Position numbers and translations under genes: made by a program
Part shown: one piece after another, positions 35,701 through 43,692 of the stretch
How the letters are laid out: the number at the start of each line of letters is the position of its first letter
How positions within the stretch are numbered: the stretch's first letter is position 1
Notes under the pieces: model-generated
Database searches by the model: none
What the model was told of the DNA's origin: nothing
The model's input: the letters and a program-made list of their open reading frames with translations, nothing else
Assembly: GCF_019880225.1 (NCBI RefSeq)
Contig: NZ_CP082284.1
Span: 186,001 to 250,000, forward strand
Direction: 5' to 3'
From: Halobaculum rubrum
GTDB lineage: Archaea > Halobacteriota > Halobacteria > Halobacteriales > Haloferacaceae
DNA length: 64,000 bases

Positions 35701-35710
35701 CGTATATACG
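35701..35710. promoter_or_regulatory. perfect 10-bp palindrome at the regulator's transcription start
   Basis: CGTATATACG is self-complementary and begins four bases upstream of the ATG at 35697, inside the promoter of an HTH regulator gene. Binding there would block initiation, so an autoregulatory operator is possible. A ten-base palindrome can also arise by chance. Confidence 0.3.
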
Positions 35711-35720
35711 CGACTCACCG

Positions 35721-35729
35721 GTTAAAGGG
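35721..35729 (-). promoter_or_regulatory. TATA-like element for the HTH regulator gene
   Basis: The minus strand reads CCCTTTAAC, centred 28 bases upstream of the ATG at 35697. Confidence 0.5.
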
Positions 35730-35875
35730 ATTGTGCCGAGTGTCACGACGGTCCATTCGACGCCGTCACGCGGTCAGTACGCGCTCGCGGCCGATAGAGC
35801 TATACACCCGTGTCGCCGCCGGCGGACGGCGCCAGACGCGAAAGGCACAACTCCGGTCGCGCTCTCCGACCGGTC

Positions 35876-37270
35876 GTGACGGTCCTCGGCATCGACGACA
35901 CCGACTCGCGCACCGCGGGGATGTGCAGCACGTACCTCGCCGCGCTGGTCGCCGAGGCCATCGAGGACGCCGGCGACACCGTGCACCGCCGGCTGCTCGT
36001 CCGGCTCAACCCCGCCGTCGAGCACAAGACGCGGGGCAACGCCGCGCTCGCGCTCCACACCGACGCACGGGCCGGGGACGCCCTGGCGATCGCGAGCGAC
36101 CTGGTCGGGACGTACGCCGTCGACACCGACCCGCGGACGTCCCCCGGCGTCGTCGTCGCCGACTGCGACCCCGCGGCCGTTCCGGACCGCGTCGCCGCGT
36201 TCGCCCGCGAGGCGGTCCGCGAGTTCCACGAACTCGACGACGCACTCGCGCTCGCCGACGAGGTCGGATTCGACCATCGTGGATGGGAAGCCGACGGCGG
36301 TGGCGACACCCGAGCAGCCGCCGCCGGCGACGACGCGGACGACGCTGACGACGTGGCCGGCCGCGGCCGGATCGGCGCGCTCGCCGCCATCGGGGCCTGG
36401 CGAGCGTTCGACGACTGGACGTACGAGCACATCTCGTATCGGGAGTTCGACCGGTGCGGCACGCCCCGCGAGGTCGAGGAGGCGAGCGTGTTCGCCGCCG
36501 CCGAGGAGGCGTATCCGCTCGCGTGGGACACCGTCGACCGCGACGAGGGCGAGGCAGTGTGCGTCCCGAACGCCCCCGGACCGATCCTCCACGGGATCCG
36601 TGGCGACGACCCCGACGCCGTTCGGTCGGTCGCCGACGGAATCGACGGCGAGCCGGTCGAGCGGGCGGCGCTGTTCGTTACCAACCAGGGAACCGACGTA
36701 CACCTCCGGGAGGGGACCCTCGGCGACCTCCGCGACGGGGGCGCCTACCGCGTCGAGTGCGAGGTCGCGACGGCGCCCGAGACGCGCCGCGGCGGGCACG
36801 TGTTCTTCGAGGTGACAGACCCGGACAGGGACGCCGCCGACGCACCCGGTGACGGGGACGCCGCCGACGGCGACCCCGCCGAGTCGGCCGCGGTCGACTG
36901 CGTCGCGTTCGAGCCGACGAAGCGGTTCCGTGACCGCGTCCGCGACCTGCGTATCGGCGACCGCCTCACCCTCTGCGGCGAGGTCGCCGACGGCACGCTC
37001 AAGCTCGAGAAGTTCGCCGTCCGCGACCTCGTCGAGACGGAGCCCGCCGTGCCGACGTGCCCGGACTGCGGTCGCTCGATGGAGTCGGCCGGCGCGAACC
37101 AGGGCTACCGCTGTCGGGACTGCGGAACCCGCGAACCCCGGAAGGTCGTCGAGCCGATCGATCGGGGGCTGGAGCCCGGCTGGTACGAGGTGCCGCCGTG
37201 CGCGCGGCGCCACGTCAGCAAGCCGCTCGTCCGCGGCGGCTTCGACGCGCCGACGCACCCCGAGCGGTGA
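35876..37270 (+). CDS. tiaS: tRNA(Ile2) 2-agmatinylcytidine synthetase
   Basis: A 464-residue archaeal enzyme that attaches agmatine to C34 of tRNA-Ile(CAU), so that it reads AUA codons. Seen: the N-terminal VTVLGIDDTDSRTAGMCS signature and LVRLNPAVEHKTRGNAAL, the central FDDWTYEHISYREFDRCGTP, an OB-fold-like region (YRVECEVATAPETRRGGHVF) and a C-terminal zinc ribbon (CPDCGRSM, CRDCGTREPR). The GTG at 35876 is used because the conserved DDTD segment follows within about eight residues and no ATG precedes it suitably. Two acidic low-complexity linkers (about residues 138-162 and 320-340) are halophilic additions. Confidence 0.94.
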   Translation: MTVLGIDDTDSRTAGMCSTYLAALVAEAIEDAGDTVHRRLLVRLNPAVEHKTRGNAALALHTDARAGDALAIASDLVGTYAVDTDPRTSPGVVVADCDPAAVPDRVAAFAREAVREFHELDDALALADEVGFDHRGWEADGGGDTRAAAAGDDADDADDVAGRGRIGALAAIGAWRAFDDWTYEHISYREFDRCGTPREVEEASVFAAAEEAYPLAWDTVDRDEGEAVCVPNAPGPILHGIRGDDPDAVRSVADGIDGEPVERAALFVTNQGTDVHLREGTLGDLRDGGAYRVECEVATAPETRRGGHVFFEVTDPDRDAADAPGDGDAADGDPAESAAVDCVAFEPTKRFRDRVRDLRIGDRLTLCGEVADGTLKLEKFAVRDLVETEPAVPTCPDCGRSMESAGANQGYRCRDCGTREPRKVVEPIDRGLEPGWYEVPPCARRHVSKPLVRGGFDAPTHPER

Positions 37271-37303
37271 CGCCGCTCGGGCGAGGACCAACCGCGGACC
37301 GAG

Positions 37304-37816
37304 TCAGCCGTCGAACACGGCCGCGAGCAGGTCGCGGTCCCACGGGCTTATCCCGCCGTCGTCGCGGAACGCATCGAGCGTGTCGAACCGGGCGGCGCTG
37401 GTCTCGTCGCGGGCGGTCGGCTCGCCCGCGGTGACGGCCCGGTCGACGACGTAGCGGATCCCGACGACCGACCGGCGCTCCTTCGCCGTGTGATCGACCG
37501 AGAACAGTTGCAGATCCCCGGGAGCGACACGGACGCTCGTCTCCTCGCGGAGTTCTCGCGCGGCACCCGCCGCGGGATGCTCGTCGTGTTCGAGGTTGCC
37601 GCCGGGGACACCCCACAGGCCCCGGTTTGGTTCCACATCGCGCTTCCCGAGCAGCACCGCGTCGCCGTCGCGGACGACAACGCTCGCGACTGGTTTGCTG
37701 TTTTGCCAGACGACGCGGTCGCAGTCGGGACAGCGGCGCCGTTCGCGTCCCTCGACACGGGTGCGATCGAGTGCAGCGCCACAGAGCGGACAGTAGTCGC
37801 CGTCGACGGTGATCAC
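37304..37816 (-). CDS. Nudix hydrolase with N-terminal zinc ribbon
   Basis: A 170-residue protein. An N-terminal zinc ribbon has CPLC (Cys9/12) and CPDC (Cys29/32), followed by the strand KPVASVVVRDGDAVLLGKRD. The Nudix box spans about residues 73-95 (GNLEHDEHPAAGAARELREE), with Arg87-Glu88 and Glu91-Glu92 as Mg ligands. This is the layout of ADP-ribose/NAD-type pyrophosphatases, though the preferred nucleotide is unknown. It is convergent with tiaS, and on the minus strand it follows the threonine synthase gene by about 40 bases. Confidence 0.92.
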   Translation of the reverse strand: MITVDGDYCPLCGAALDRTRVEGRERRRCPDCDRVVWQNSKPVASVVVRDGDAVLLGKRDVEPNRGLWGVPGGNLEHDEHPAAGAARELREETSVRVAPGDLQLFSVDHTAKERRSVVGIRYVVDRAVTAGEPTARDETSAARFDTLDAFRDDGGISPWDRDLLAAVFDG

Positions 37817-37856
37817 GCTCCGACCACCATGAAGAGCGACCTCGTTGGGTCCATCG

Positions 37857-38993
37857 TCACGTCTTCAGTCCGCTTCCTGTCAGGGGAACGACGACGTCCT
37901 CGTCGTCGTCGAGCGCGCCCCGTTCGCGGTACGCGCGCAGCGCCGCGGGCGCGACCGCGCAGGTCGGCTCGGTGTAGAACCCCGACGCGTGGAGGTCGGC
38001 GAGTTCGGCCTCGACGGCGTCGCCCCCGAGCGCGATCACGTCGCCGTCGGTGTCATCTATCGCCTCGAGGATCTGGTCGCGGCGAACGGGCTCTGCGATC
38101 TGGATGCCGTCCGCGGCGTCGTTGTCGCCGGCGGCGGCCTCCGGGCCGTGGAGCGCCTCGACGACCGGGGCGTGGCCGGCCGCCTGCGCGCCGAGCAGTC
38201 GCGGCACCTCGTCGATCCAGCCGGCGTCCCGAAGCGCGTGAAAGCCGCGATACGCGCCGAGAAAGAGCGTGCCGTGCCCCAGCGGGAGGACGACCGCGTC
38301 GGGGGCCTCCCAGTCGCGCTGGAGCGCGGTCTCGTAGGCGAACGTCGCGGTCCCGGCGAAGAACGCGGGGTTCCACGCGTGGCTGGCGTACCAGCCGGCG
38401 CGCGTGACTCGCGGCTCGTCGCCGTTCGCCCCGTCGGCGGCGCTTCGCGCCGCCCGCTCGACGGCGTCGATACACGCGTCGGTCGTCGCCTGCCGCGGAC
38501 CCTCGGTCTTCACCGGCGTCGCGCCGGCGCGGCGGATCGCCCGCAGCTTGGCGTCCTTCACCGACGCCGGGACGTAGATCTCGGCGTCGATGCCCGCGCG
38601 GGCGGCGTAGGTGGCGATCGCGGCGCCGGCGTTGCCCGAGGAGTCCTCGACGAGCGTGTCGACGCCGAGGGCGGCCGCCCGCGAGACGGTCGTCGTCGCG
38701 CCGCGGTCCTTGAACGAGCCGGTGGGGAACACGTACTCCAGCTTGAACTGGGCGTCCCACGCGTCGGCGTCGACCAGCGGCGTCATTCCCTCGCCGAGAG
38801 TGACCAGCGGCGACTCGGGGAGGAACTCGTCGAACGACCAGAGCCCGTCGCGCGTGTCGAACGCGGACGGGTCGGGGGCGGGCTCGTCCGGAAGCGGTCG
38901 GGATCCGTACTCGAGCGGGTGTCCGCACTCGCAGCGCCAGCGGTCCGCGTACGTGGCGCCGCAGTCGGGGCAGCGGAGCGGCGGAGCGGTCAT
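37857..38993 (-). CDS. thrC: threonine synthase
   Basis: A 378-residue fold-type II PLP enzyme that converts O-phosphohomoserine to threonine. An N-terminal zinc-ribbon-like stretch (CPDCGATY, CECGHP) is followed by the PLP lysine in FPTGSFKDRGATTT (Lys95), the substrate loop EDSSGNAGAAIATYAARAG and the phosphate-binding VLPLGHGTL. The ribbon plus this catalytic core is the archaeal/plant-type threonine synthase layout, although related PLP enzymes (cysteate synthase, diaminopropionate lyase-like) share it. It may be co-transcribed with the Nudix gene downstream. Confidence 0.87.
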   Translation of the reverse strand: MTAPPLRCPDCGATYADRWRCECGHPLEYGSRPLPDEPAPDPSAFDTRDGLWSFDEFLPESPLVTLGEGMTPLVDADAWDAQFKLEYVFPTGSFKDRGATTTVSRAAALGVDTLVEDSSGNAGAAIATYAARAGIDAEIYVPASVKDAKLRAIRRAGATPVKTEGPRQATTDACIDAVERAARSAADGANGDEPRVTRAGWYASHAWNPAFFAGTATFAYETALQRDWEAPDAVVLPLGHGTLFLGAYRGFHALRDAGWIDEVPRLLGAQAAGHAPVVEALHGPEAAAGDNDAADGIQIAEPVRRDQILEAIDDTDGDVIALGGDAVEAELADLHASGFYTEPTCAVAPAALRAYRERGALDDDEDVVVPLTGSGLKT

Positions 38994-39077
38994 GCCTGAA
39001 CGAGCGACGGCGACCGACCAGTAGGTGACGGTTCGAGAAATCGGGTCCGAGTCGTCCGTCGAGGACCGCCGACCCGT

Positions 39078-39308
39078 TTACCGCTCGTCGTCCGATCGCT
39101 TCGATCTGAGCCGGTCGAGGCCGAGCGTCGTGACGAAGAAGACGCTCCCGACGTACAGCAGCGTCTGCGGACTCGTAATAAGGGAGTTGCTATAGCCGAT
39201 AGCGGTACCCAGATATCCGAGAAGGGACGCCGTCCAGCCGAAGCCCGTTATCCCCGCGATCTGATCGATCACGTCCCTGTCCGATCGTGCCTTCTGTTTC
39301 AGCGACAT
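39078..39308 (-). CDS. small two-helix membrane protein, hypothetical
   Basis: A 76-residue protein, not recognised. A charged N-terminus (MSLKQKARSDRDVIDQIAG) is followed by two hydrophobic stretches (about 20-40 and 45-65) and a basic-acidic end (LDRLRSKRSDDER). The positive-charge distribution would put both ends in the cytoplasm. It is more AT-rich than its neighbours and stands alone between thrC and a 300-base stretch without genes. Coding is supported only by the clean helix pattern and the charged ends. Confidence 0.55.
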   Translation of the reverse strand: MSLKQKARSDRDVIDQIAGITGFGWTASLLGYLGTAIGYSNSLITSPQTLLYVGSVFFVTTLGLDRLRSKRSDDER

Positions 39309-39611
39309 GGAGCAGTCACACCCAGCATAGGACGTGCTTACTCGTCGGCGGTGATGAAGGTGTTTTCAGCCTGCCATAGTATGAGTACCATTCCGTCCCC
39401 GCTGAGGATCGAACGCGTCCTCGATACGTGCATCGTTCGGTCGACCGCTCGTCGTCCCACCCGTGAATCACCCGTTTGAGGGAGGGTCCGCTTCGGTACC
39501 GTCGATCACCGTCGTACGGAGGGAGACGGGAGCCGGACGGGGCGACGGCCGAACCCGATCGACACCGACGCGTCGGTGACGGGGCTGTGCGACGCTGCCA
39601 GTGCCGGCGAG
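39309..39611. other. intergenic stretch without a recognisable gene
   Basis: About 300 bases between the small membrane protein and the end of the succinylglutamate desuccinylase-like gene. The left part is AT-richer (around 39355-39390). The right part holds a perfect 16-base palindrome at 39563-39578. I see no reading frame with haloarchaeal protein character and no RNA gene. Confidence 0.5.
39563..39578. repeat. perfect 16-bp inverted repeat
   Basis: CACCGACGCGTCGGTG is fully self-complementary. It lies 34 bases past the stop codon (minus strand) of the gene ending at 39612. As RNA its loop would be too tight for a stable hairpin unless the centre opens, and no T-run follows, so a protein-binding site or weak terminator are both possible. 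Confidence 0.4.
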
Positions 39612-40571
39612 CTAGAACTGATCGATGTCCGTTCCCACCGAGCAGACGTACTCCCCAGTGGCGACCTGCGGCAGGCGTCGGGAGCGCCAGAAGACGCCGT
39701 CGTTGTCGGCGGTCACGCGACCCTTGAGCGAGCCGAACGTGTCGGTCACCTCGAACAGGGTGTCGCCGCGCTCGACGCGATCGCCAAGGTCGCGCTCGAA
39801 GGTGACGAGCCCCCCGGCGGGGGAGCCGTACTGGTCGAATCCGGAGGCGCGCGTCTGCAGATCGCGGTCCACCTCGCCCTCGAGAAAGCCGTAGTAACGG
39901 AGCACGCGGACCATCCCGTCCACCCCGATCTGAATCGACTCCTCGTCCCACCCGACAGCGCCGCCGAGTTCCGGATCGATCGTCGGGATGCCGTTGTCGG
40001 GCGCCGTCCGCGCGAGCTGGCCGTCGGGACCCTTCTGATCGAGGACGTAGCCGGTGCCGAAGACCTTCGCGAGCTCGAGACACTCCCGGTGGAGTCGATG
40101 CCGGGGCCCACAACGCACGCGTGTCTCGTTGATCATCCGGGAGGTACGCCCTTGGTGGAGGTCGACGACGAGGTCGGCGCGCTTGGCGGCCTCGAACGTC
40201 GCGGCGGCGATGCGCTCGGAGGAGGTGCCGTTGGCGTCGCCGGGGTACGCCCGATTCATCTTCGTGTCGTCGATGGGGTTGCGGTGCTCGGCGACCTGGA
40301 AGGCGTGGTAGTTGACGATCCCGACGAGGAGGATCTCGCCCGCGACCTCGTCGGGGTCGAGTTGCGGCACGAGACGGTTGATCACGCCGAGTCCGTTGAG
40401 CTCGTCGCCGTCGCTGACCGCCTGCACGTACAGCGTCTTCCCGTCCTCGGCGCCGTTGAGTACCGCCACGGGGAGCCCGACGGTCGAGCCGTCGCGGGTC
40501 TCCCCGACCGCGAGCCGGCCCGTGTCGAACTCGCCGGGGGACGCACTCGCGCTCCCGAGCGTCGTCTTCAT
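39612..40571 (-). CDS. succinylglutamate desuccinylase/aspartoacylase family protein
   Basis: A 319-residue M14-like zinc carboxypeptidase-fold protein. The second metal site DLVVDLHQG is intact, and the segment MNRAYPGDANGTSSERIA is typical of the haloarchaeal branch. At the first site, however, the usual HGDE reads DGDE (Asp54-Gly-Asp-Glu57), so a zinc histidine is replaced by Asp. The C-terminal part (from about residue 240) is a lipoyl/biotinyl-like beta domain (GDTLFEVTDTFGSLKGRV). Start 40571 fits the domain; an open frame continues far upstream without family similarity. Reaction uncertain (N-acyl amino acid deacylation). Confidence 0.85.
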   Translation of the reverse strand: MKTTLGSASASPGEFDTGRLAVGETRDGSTVGLPVAVLNGAEDGKTLYVQAVSDGDELNGLGVINRLVPQLDPDEVAGEILLVGIVNYHAFQVAEHRNPIDDTKMNRAYPGDANGTSSERIAAATFEAAKRADLVVDLHQGRTSRMINETRVRCGPRHRLHRECLELAKVFGTGYVLDQKGPDGQLARTAPDNGIPTIDPELGGAVGWDEESIQIGVDGMVRVLRYYGFLEGEVDRDLQTRASGFDQYGSPAGGLVTFERDLGDRVERGDTLFEVTDTFGSLKGRVTADNDGVFWRSRRLPQVATGEYVCSVGTDIDQF

Positions 40572-40988
40572 TACGTCGTGGCTTTCGAGTATCGCCTCTT
40601 TAGGGGTTCGGTCCGATCGTGCGCTCCTCTCGGTATCGGCCGTGGACAAGGGGCCTCCCCAGGTAGAGATGAGATCCGTCAAGAGAGGACTCAGAGGACT
40701 CAGAGGACGGACCGCGAAAGCCCCCGCGGCCCTTTTCAGTCCCACCCTGTGGACGGACGGGTGCGCCGTCGCCGGCGGCTGCTCGGGGTCGTCGATTCGG
40801 CTCCCCGCCCCTCCCCGGTCGCCCGCGAGGGCGCGGCACACCGAGGCGCCGCGCGTGAATGCGGGCGACACGCGTCCCCGTGGATGGTCGGTTGTCGTCG
40901 GTTCCCGGCGGTTGACCGGAGGTCGTCGGGTTCCAACGGTCGTCGGCGATGCCGCGGGTTTGAAGCCCGGGCGGTCGGACCCGCGAGT
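40572..40988. other. divergent intergenic region with a short direct repeat
   Basis: About 415 bases between two divergent metallohydrolase-family genes. It holds 9-base direct repeats (gaggactca, 40685-40702, then a partial third copy) and a GC-rich remainder. Just before the M24-like gene lies cgggtttgaagcccgggc, which could be its TATA region. I see no gene in it on either strand. Confidence 0.5.
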
Positions 40989-42086
40989 ATGGTCGACATC
41001 GACGAGCGCGAGGAGCGCCTGGAGCGCTTCCTCGCCGAGGAGGGGTACGAGGCGGCCTGGTTCGCGCGACCCAACGCGTTCGCGTGGCTCACCGGCGGCG
41101 ACAACTGGGTCGACGCGAGTGCCGACGTGGGCGACGCCGCCGCGGGCTACCTCGGCGACGGCGAGTGGACAGTCGTCACGAACAACATCGAGGCCGCGCG
41201 GCTGGCCGCCGAGGAACTCCCCGCGGAGCTGTCGATGTCCGTCGTCGCCGACGACTGGTACGAGGCCTCCCTGGCGGAATCGGTCGCCACGCGTTCGCCG
41301 ACGCCCGCGGCGGCGGACTTCGACGTCCCCGGGCTCGACTCGGTCGACCCCACACGGCTGCGCCTGCGGCTCGGCGACGACGACCTCGCGTCGTACCGCG
41401 ACCTCGGCCGGGAGGTCGCGCTGGCGGTCGAGACGGTGTGTCGGGAGCTGCAGCCGGGCGACACCGAACACGAGGTCGCCGCAGGACTGCGAATTTCGCT
41501 GGCCGGCCGGAACATCGACGCGCCGGTCGTGCTCGTCGGCGGGAGCGAGCGCGCGCCCGAGTACCGCCATCCGACCCCGACCGACGCCGCCCTGGGCGAG
41601 TACGCGCTCGTGATCGTCACCGCCCGGCGGGGCGGGCTGCACGCCTCCTGCACCCGGACCGTCGCGTTCGACCCGCCCGAGTGGCTCGAGGACCGGCACC
41701 GCGCGGCCCAGCGTGTGGAGACACGCGCGCTCGCGGCGACCCGCGAGGCCGCCGGGCGCGAGGATGGCACCGCGGGCGACGTGTTCGCGGCGATCCGGGA
41801 GGCGTACACGGAGGAGGGATACGACGGCGAGTGGCGCGAACACCACCAGGGCGGCGCGACGGGGTACGCCGGCCGCGAGTGGTTCGCGACCCCCGGCAGC
41901 GACGCGCCCGTCGCGAACGGGGCCGCCTACGCGTGGAACCCGACCGTACAGGGAGCGAAAAGCGAGGACACCGTCTACGTCGCCGACGACTCCGTCGAGG
42001 TGCTCACCGACTCGGGGCGCTGGCCGACCGACACCGTCGAGGTCGACGGGCTTAGCTTGCAGCGGCCGGCGATCCTGGAGAACTGA
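40989..42086 (+). CDS. M24 (Xaa-Pro peptidase-like) protein with degenerate metal site
   Basis: A 365-residue two-domain 'pita-bread' fold protein: an N-terminal creatinase-like domain (about 1-130), then an M24 domain. The usual metal ligands are largely missing. The place of the first Asp reads LVIVTARRGGLHAS (about 207-220), and the second, normally SDxTRT, reads SCTRT (Cys221). A histidine pair (EHHQGG, about 286-287) and Glu326 (GAKSEDTV) remain. It is therefore probably not a standard aminopeptidase. It could be inactive, a binding protein or use another chemistry. ATG 40989 is followed by the typical MVDIDEREERLERFL helix. Confidence 0.83.
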   Translation: MVDIDEREERLERFLAEEGYEAAWFARPNAFAWLTGGDNWVDASADVGDAAAGYLGDGEWTVVTNNIEAARLAAEELPAELSMSVVADDWYEASLAESVATRSPTPAAADFDVPGLDSVDPTRLRLRLGDDDLASYRDLGREVALAVETVCRELQPGDTEHEVAAGLRISLAGRNIDAPVVLVGGSERAPEYRHPTPTDAALGEYALVIVTARRGGLHASCTRTVAFDPPEWLEDRHRAAQRVETRALAATREAAGREDGTAGDVFAAIREAYTEEGYDGEWREHHQGGATGYAGREWFATPGSDAPVANGAAYAWNPTVQGAKSEDTVYVADDSVEVLTDSGRWPTDTVEVDGLSLQRPAILEN

Positions 42087-42173
42087 CCCGCCGAACTGCG
42101 TACCGGACCGGAACCGGAGTTCCTCGCCGAGCCGAGGAACAACCTTCATGTTGCGCGGCCATGAGACGCCGAC

Positions 42174-43601
42174 ATGAGTTGGCACGGCGTCGACGCGGTC
42201 GACGACGCGATCGACGTGACCCGCGAGTTCCTCTTTCCCTTCAGCCTCGGACGGTGGATCAGAATGGTGGTCGTGAGCCTGTTCACCGGCGGCGGCAGCG
42301 CCGGCGGACAGGTCGTCAGCAACGCCGGCAACTTCGGCGCACGCCTCGCCGGCGTCGGCGGGGTTTCCGGACCATCCAGCGGGGCGAGCGCGCTGGCGGC
42401 GCTGCTGGTCTCGGTCCCGGCGCTCTCGGTGGGCGCGCTCGCACTCGGCGGCCCCGTCCTCCAAGCCGAGGGCGTCCCACAGCCGGGCGCGCTCGGCGCG
42501 CTCGGGATCGCCGCCCTCGTCGTGGTCGCCGTGATCGCGTTGCTCGCGGTCCTCCTCTCGCCGGTGTTCGAGTTCGTTCTCGTCGACGCCATCGCCCGCG
42601 ACGACCTCCGCCTCCTGCGGGACGTCGGCAGCCACCTGACGAACGGGCTCCGGCTGCTCGGCTTCCGGATCGGGCTGTTCGCCGCGTTCGTCGTTCCTCC
42701 CGCGGCCGTGGTCGCCGCGATCGTCCTCAGCGGCACCCGCGTCGAACCGCTGGCCGGGCGACCGCTGCTCCTCGCCGGAGTGGCGATCGTTGCGATCGCG
42801 TACGTCGTCGCGTACGCGTTGATCGACCGGTTCACCGTCGAGTTCGTCGTCCCGGCGATGGTCGCCGACGGCGGCGGCGTCATCGACGGCTGGCGGCGCG
42901 TGTGGCCGTGCCTGCGGAGCCAGCCCGGACAGACGATCGTCTATCTCGTGATGCACGTGCTCGTCGGGATCGGCATCTCGATCGTCTCCGTTGTGCTGCT
43001 GCTGATCGGACTGCTCGCGGTCGGTGCCGGGGCGGCCGGGATCGGCTTCGGGGTCGGGACGATCTCCAGCGGCGCCGCGTCGACCGATCTCGGGGTCGGT
43101 CTGGGCCTGCTTGCCGGCGTCGCCGTCGGTATTCCGGTGTTCATCGTGTGTGTTCTGCTCCCGGTTCAGGTGCTCACGGTGACGTACCGGCGCTCCTACG
43201 AGATCGCCGCGCTCGGTCGGTTCGGCGAGAACCTGGATCTCATCGGGCGCTATCGTGACGGCGACGGTGACGACGACGACGGCGACGATATCGCCGCCGC
43301 GATCCGGGACGACGGGAGCGACGGCGACGACACAGCGGCTCTCGGCGCCGATGGCGACGCCGTCACCGGCGACAACGACTCGCCCGCGGACGAGGAGTTC
43401 GGCGGGTTCGTGCCCGCGTCGTCAACTGTGGCGGCCGAGGAGGACGAGGCTGTCGAGGAGGACGAGGCGGTCGAGGAGGACGAGGCGGTCGAGGAGGACG
43501 AGGCGGTCGAGGAGGACGAGGCTGTCGAGGAGGACGAGGCGGTCGAGGAGGACGATCGGGACGAACCGAACCACGGCGACGACACGGAACGCCGCGAGTA
43601 A
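42174..43601 (+). CDS. multi-pass membrane protein with acidic EEDEAV-repeat tail (DUF7544-like)
   Basis: A 475-residue protein. [20 protein letters not shown] and [14 protein letters not shown] at the start, and about six hydrophobic segments to about residue 345, match what I remember as the haloarchaeal DUF7544 membrane family. It ends in a cytoplasmic-type acidic tail (about 360-475) that contains six exact six-residue repeats EEDEAV. The tail is encoded by 18-base tandem repeats (43437-43544). Function unknown; similarity to glycerophosphoryl-diester phosphodiesterase membrane regions is conceivable but not demonstrable here. Confidence 0.8.
   Translation: MSWHGVDAVDDAIDVTREFLFPFSLGRWIRMVVVSLFTGGGSAGGQVVSNAGNFGARLAGVGGVSGPSSGASALAALLVSVPALSVGALALGGPVLQAEGVPQPGALGALGIAALVVVAVIALLAVLLSPVFEFVLVDAIARDDLRLLRDVGSHLTNGLRLLGFRIGLFAAFVVPPAAVVAAIVLSGTRVEPLAGRPLLLAGVAIVAIAYVVAYALIDRFTVEFVVPAMVADGGGVIDGWRRVWPCLRSQPGQTIVYLVMHVLVGIGISIVSVVLLLIGLLAVGAGAAGIGFGVGTISSGAASTDLGVGLGLLAGVAVGIPVFIVCVLLPVQVLTVTYRRSYEIAALGRFGENLDLIGRYRDGDGDDDDGDDIAAAIRDDGSDGDDTAALGADGDAVTGDNDSPADEEFGGFVPASSTVAAEEDEAVEEDEAVEEDEAVEEDEAVEEDEAVEEDEAVEEDDRDEPNHGDDTERRE
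43437..43559. repeat. 18-bp tandem repeat (six full copies plus a partial seventh)
   Basis: The unit GAGGAGGACGAGGC(T/G)GTC repeats head-to-tail from 43437 to 43544, followed by a partial GAGGAGGAC. Copies 1 and 5 have GCT and the others GCG, suggesting a four-unit higher-order duplication. It encodes EEDEAV repeats in frame, so copy-number changes would keep the gene open. Confidence 0.95.
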
Positions 43602-43692
43602 GGGGAACTCGGCGTCGAGTTGCGGTTTCGGGCCCGGGCACTCGGGGGTGTCGGCTCGGTAGGTTTTTCCCCGATCCTGCGGTCCCGACAGT

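Noticed and set aside
39612-42956. 1,100-codon frame on the minus strand extending upstream of the desuccinylase-like gene
   Set aside because: Only the last 319 codons show the family; the rest is antisense to the M24-like and DUF7544-like genes.
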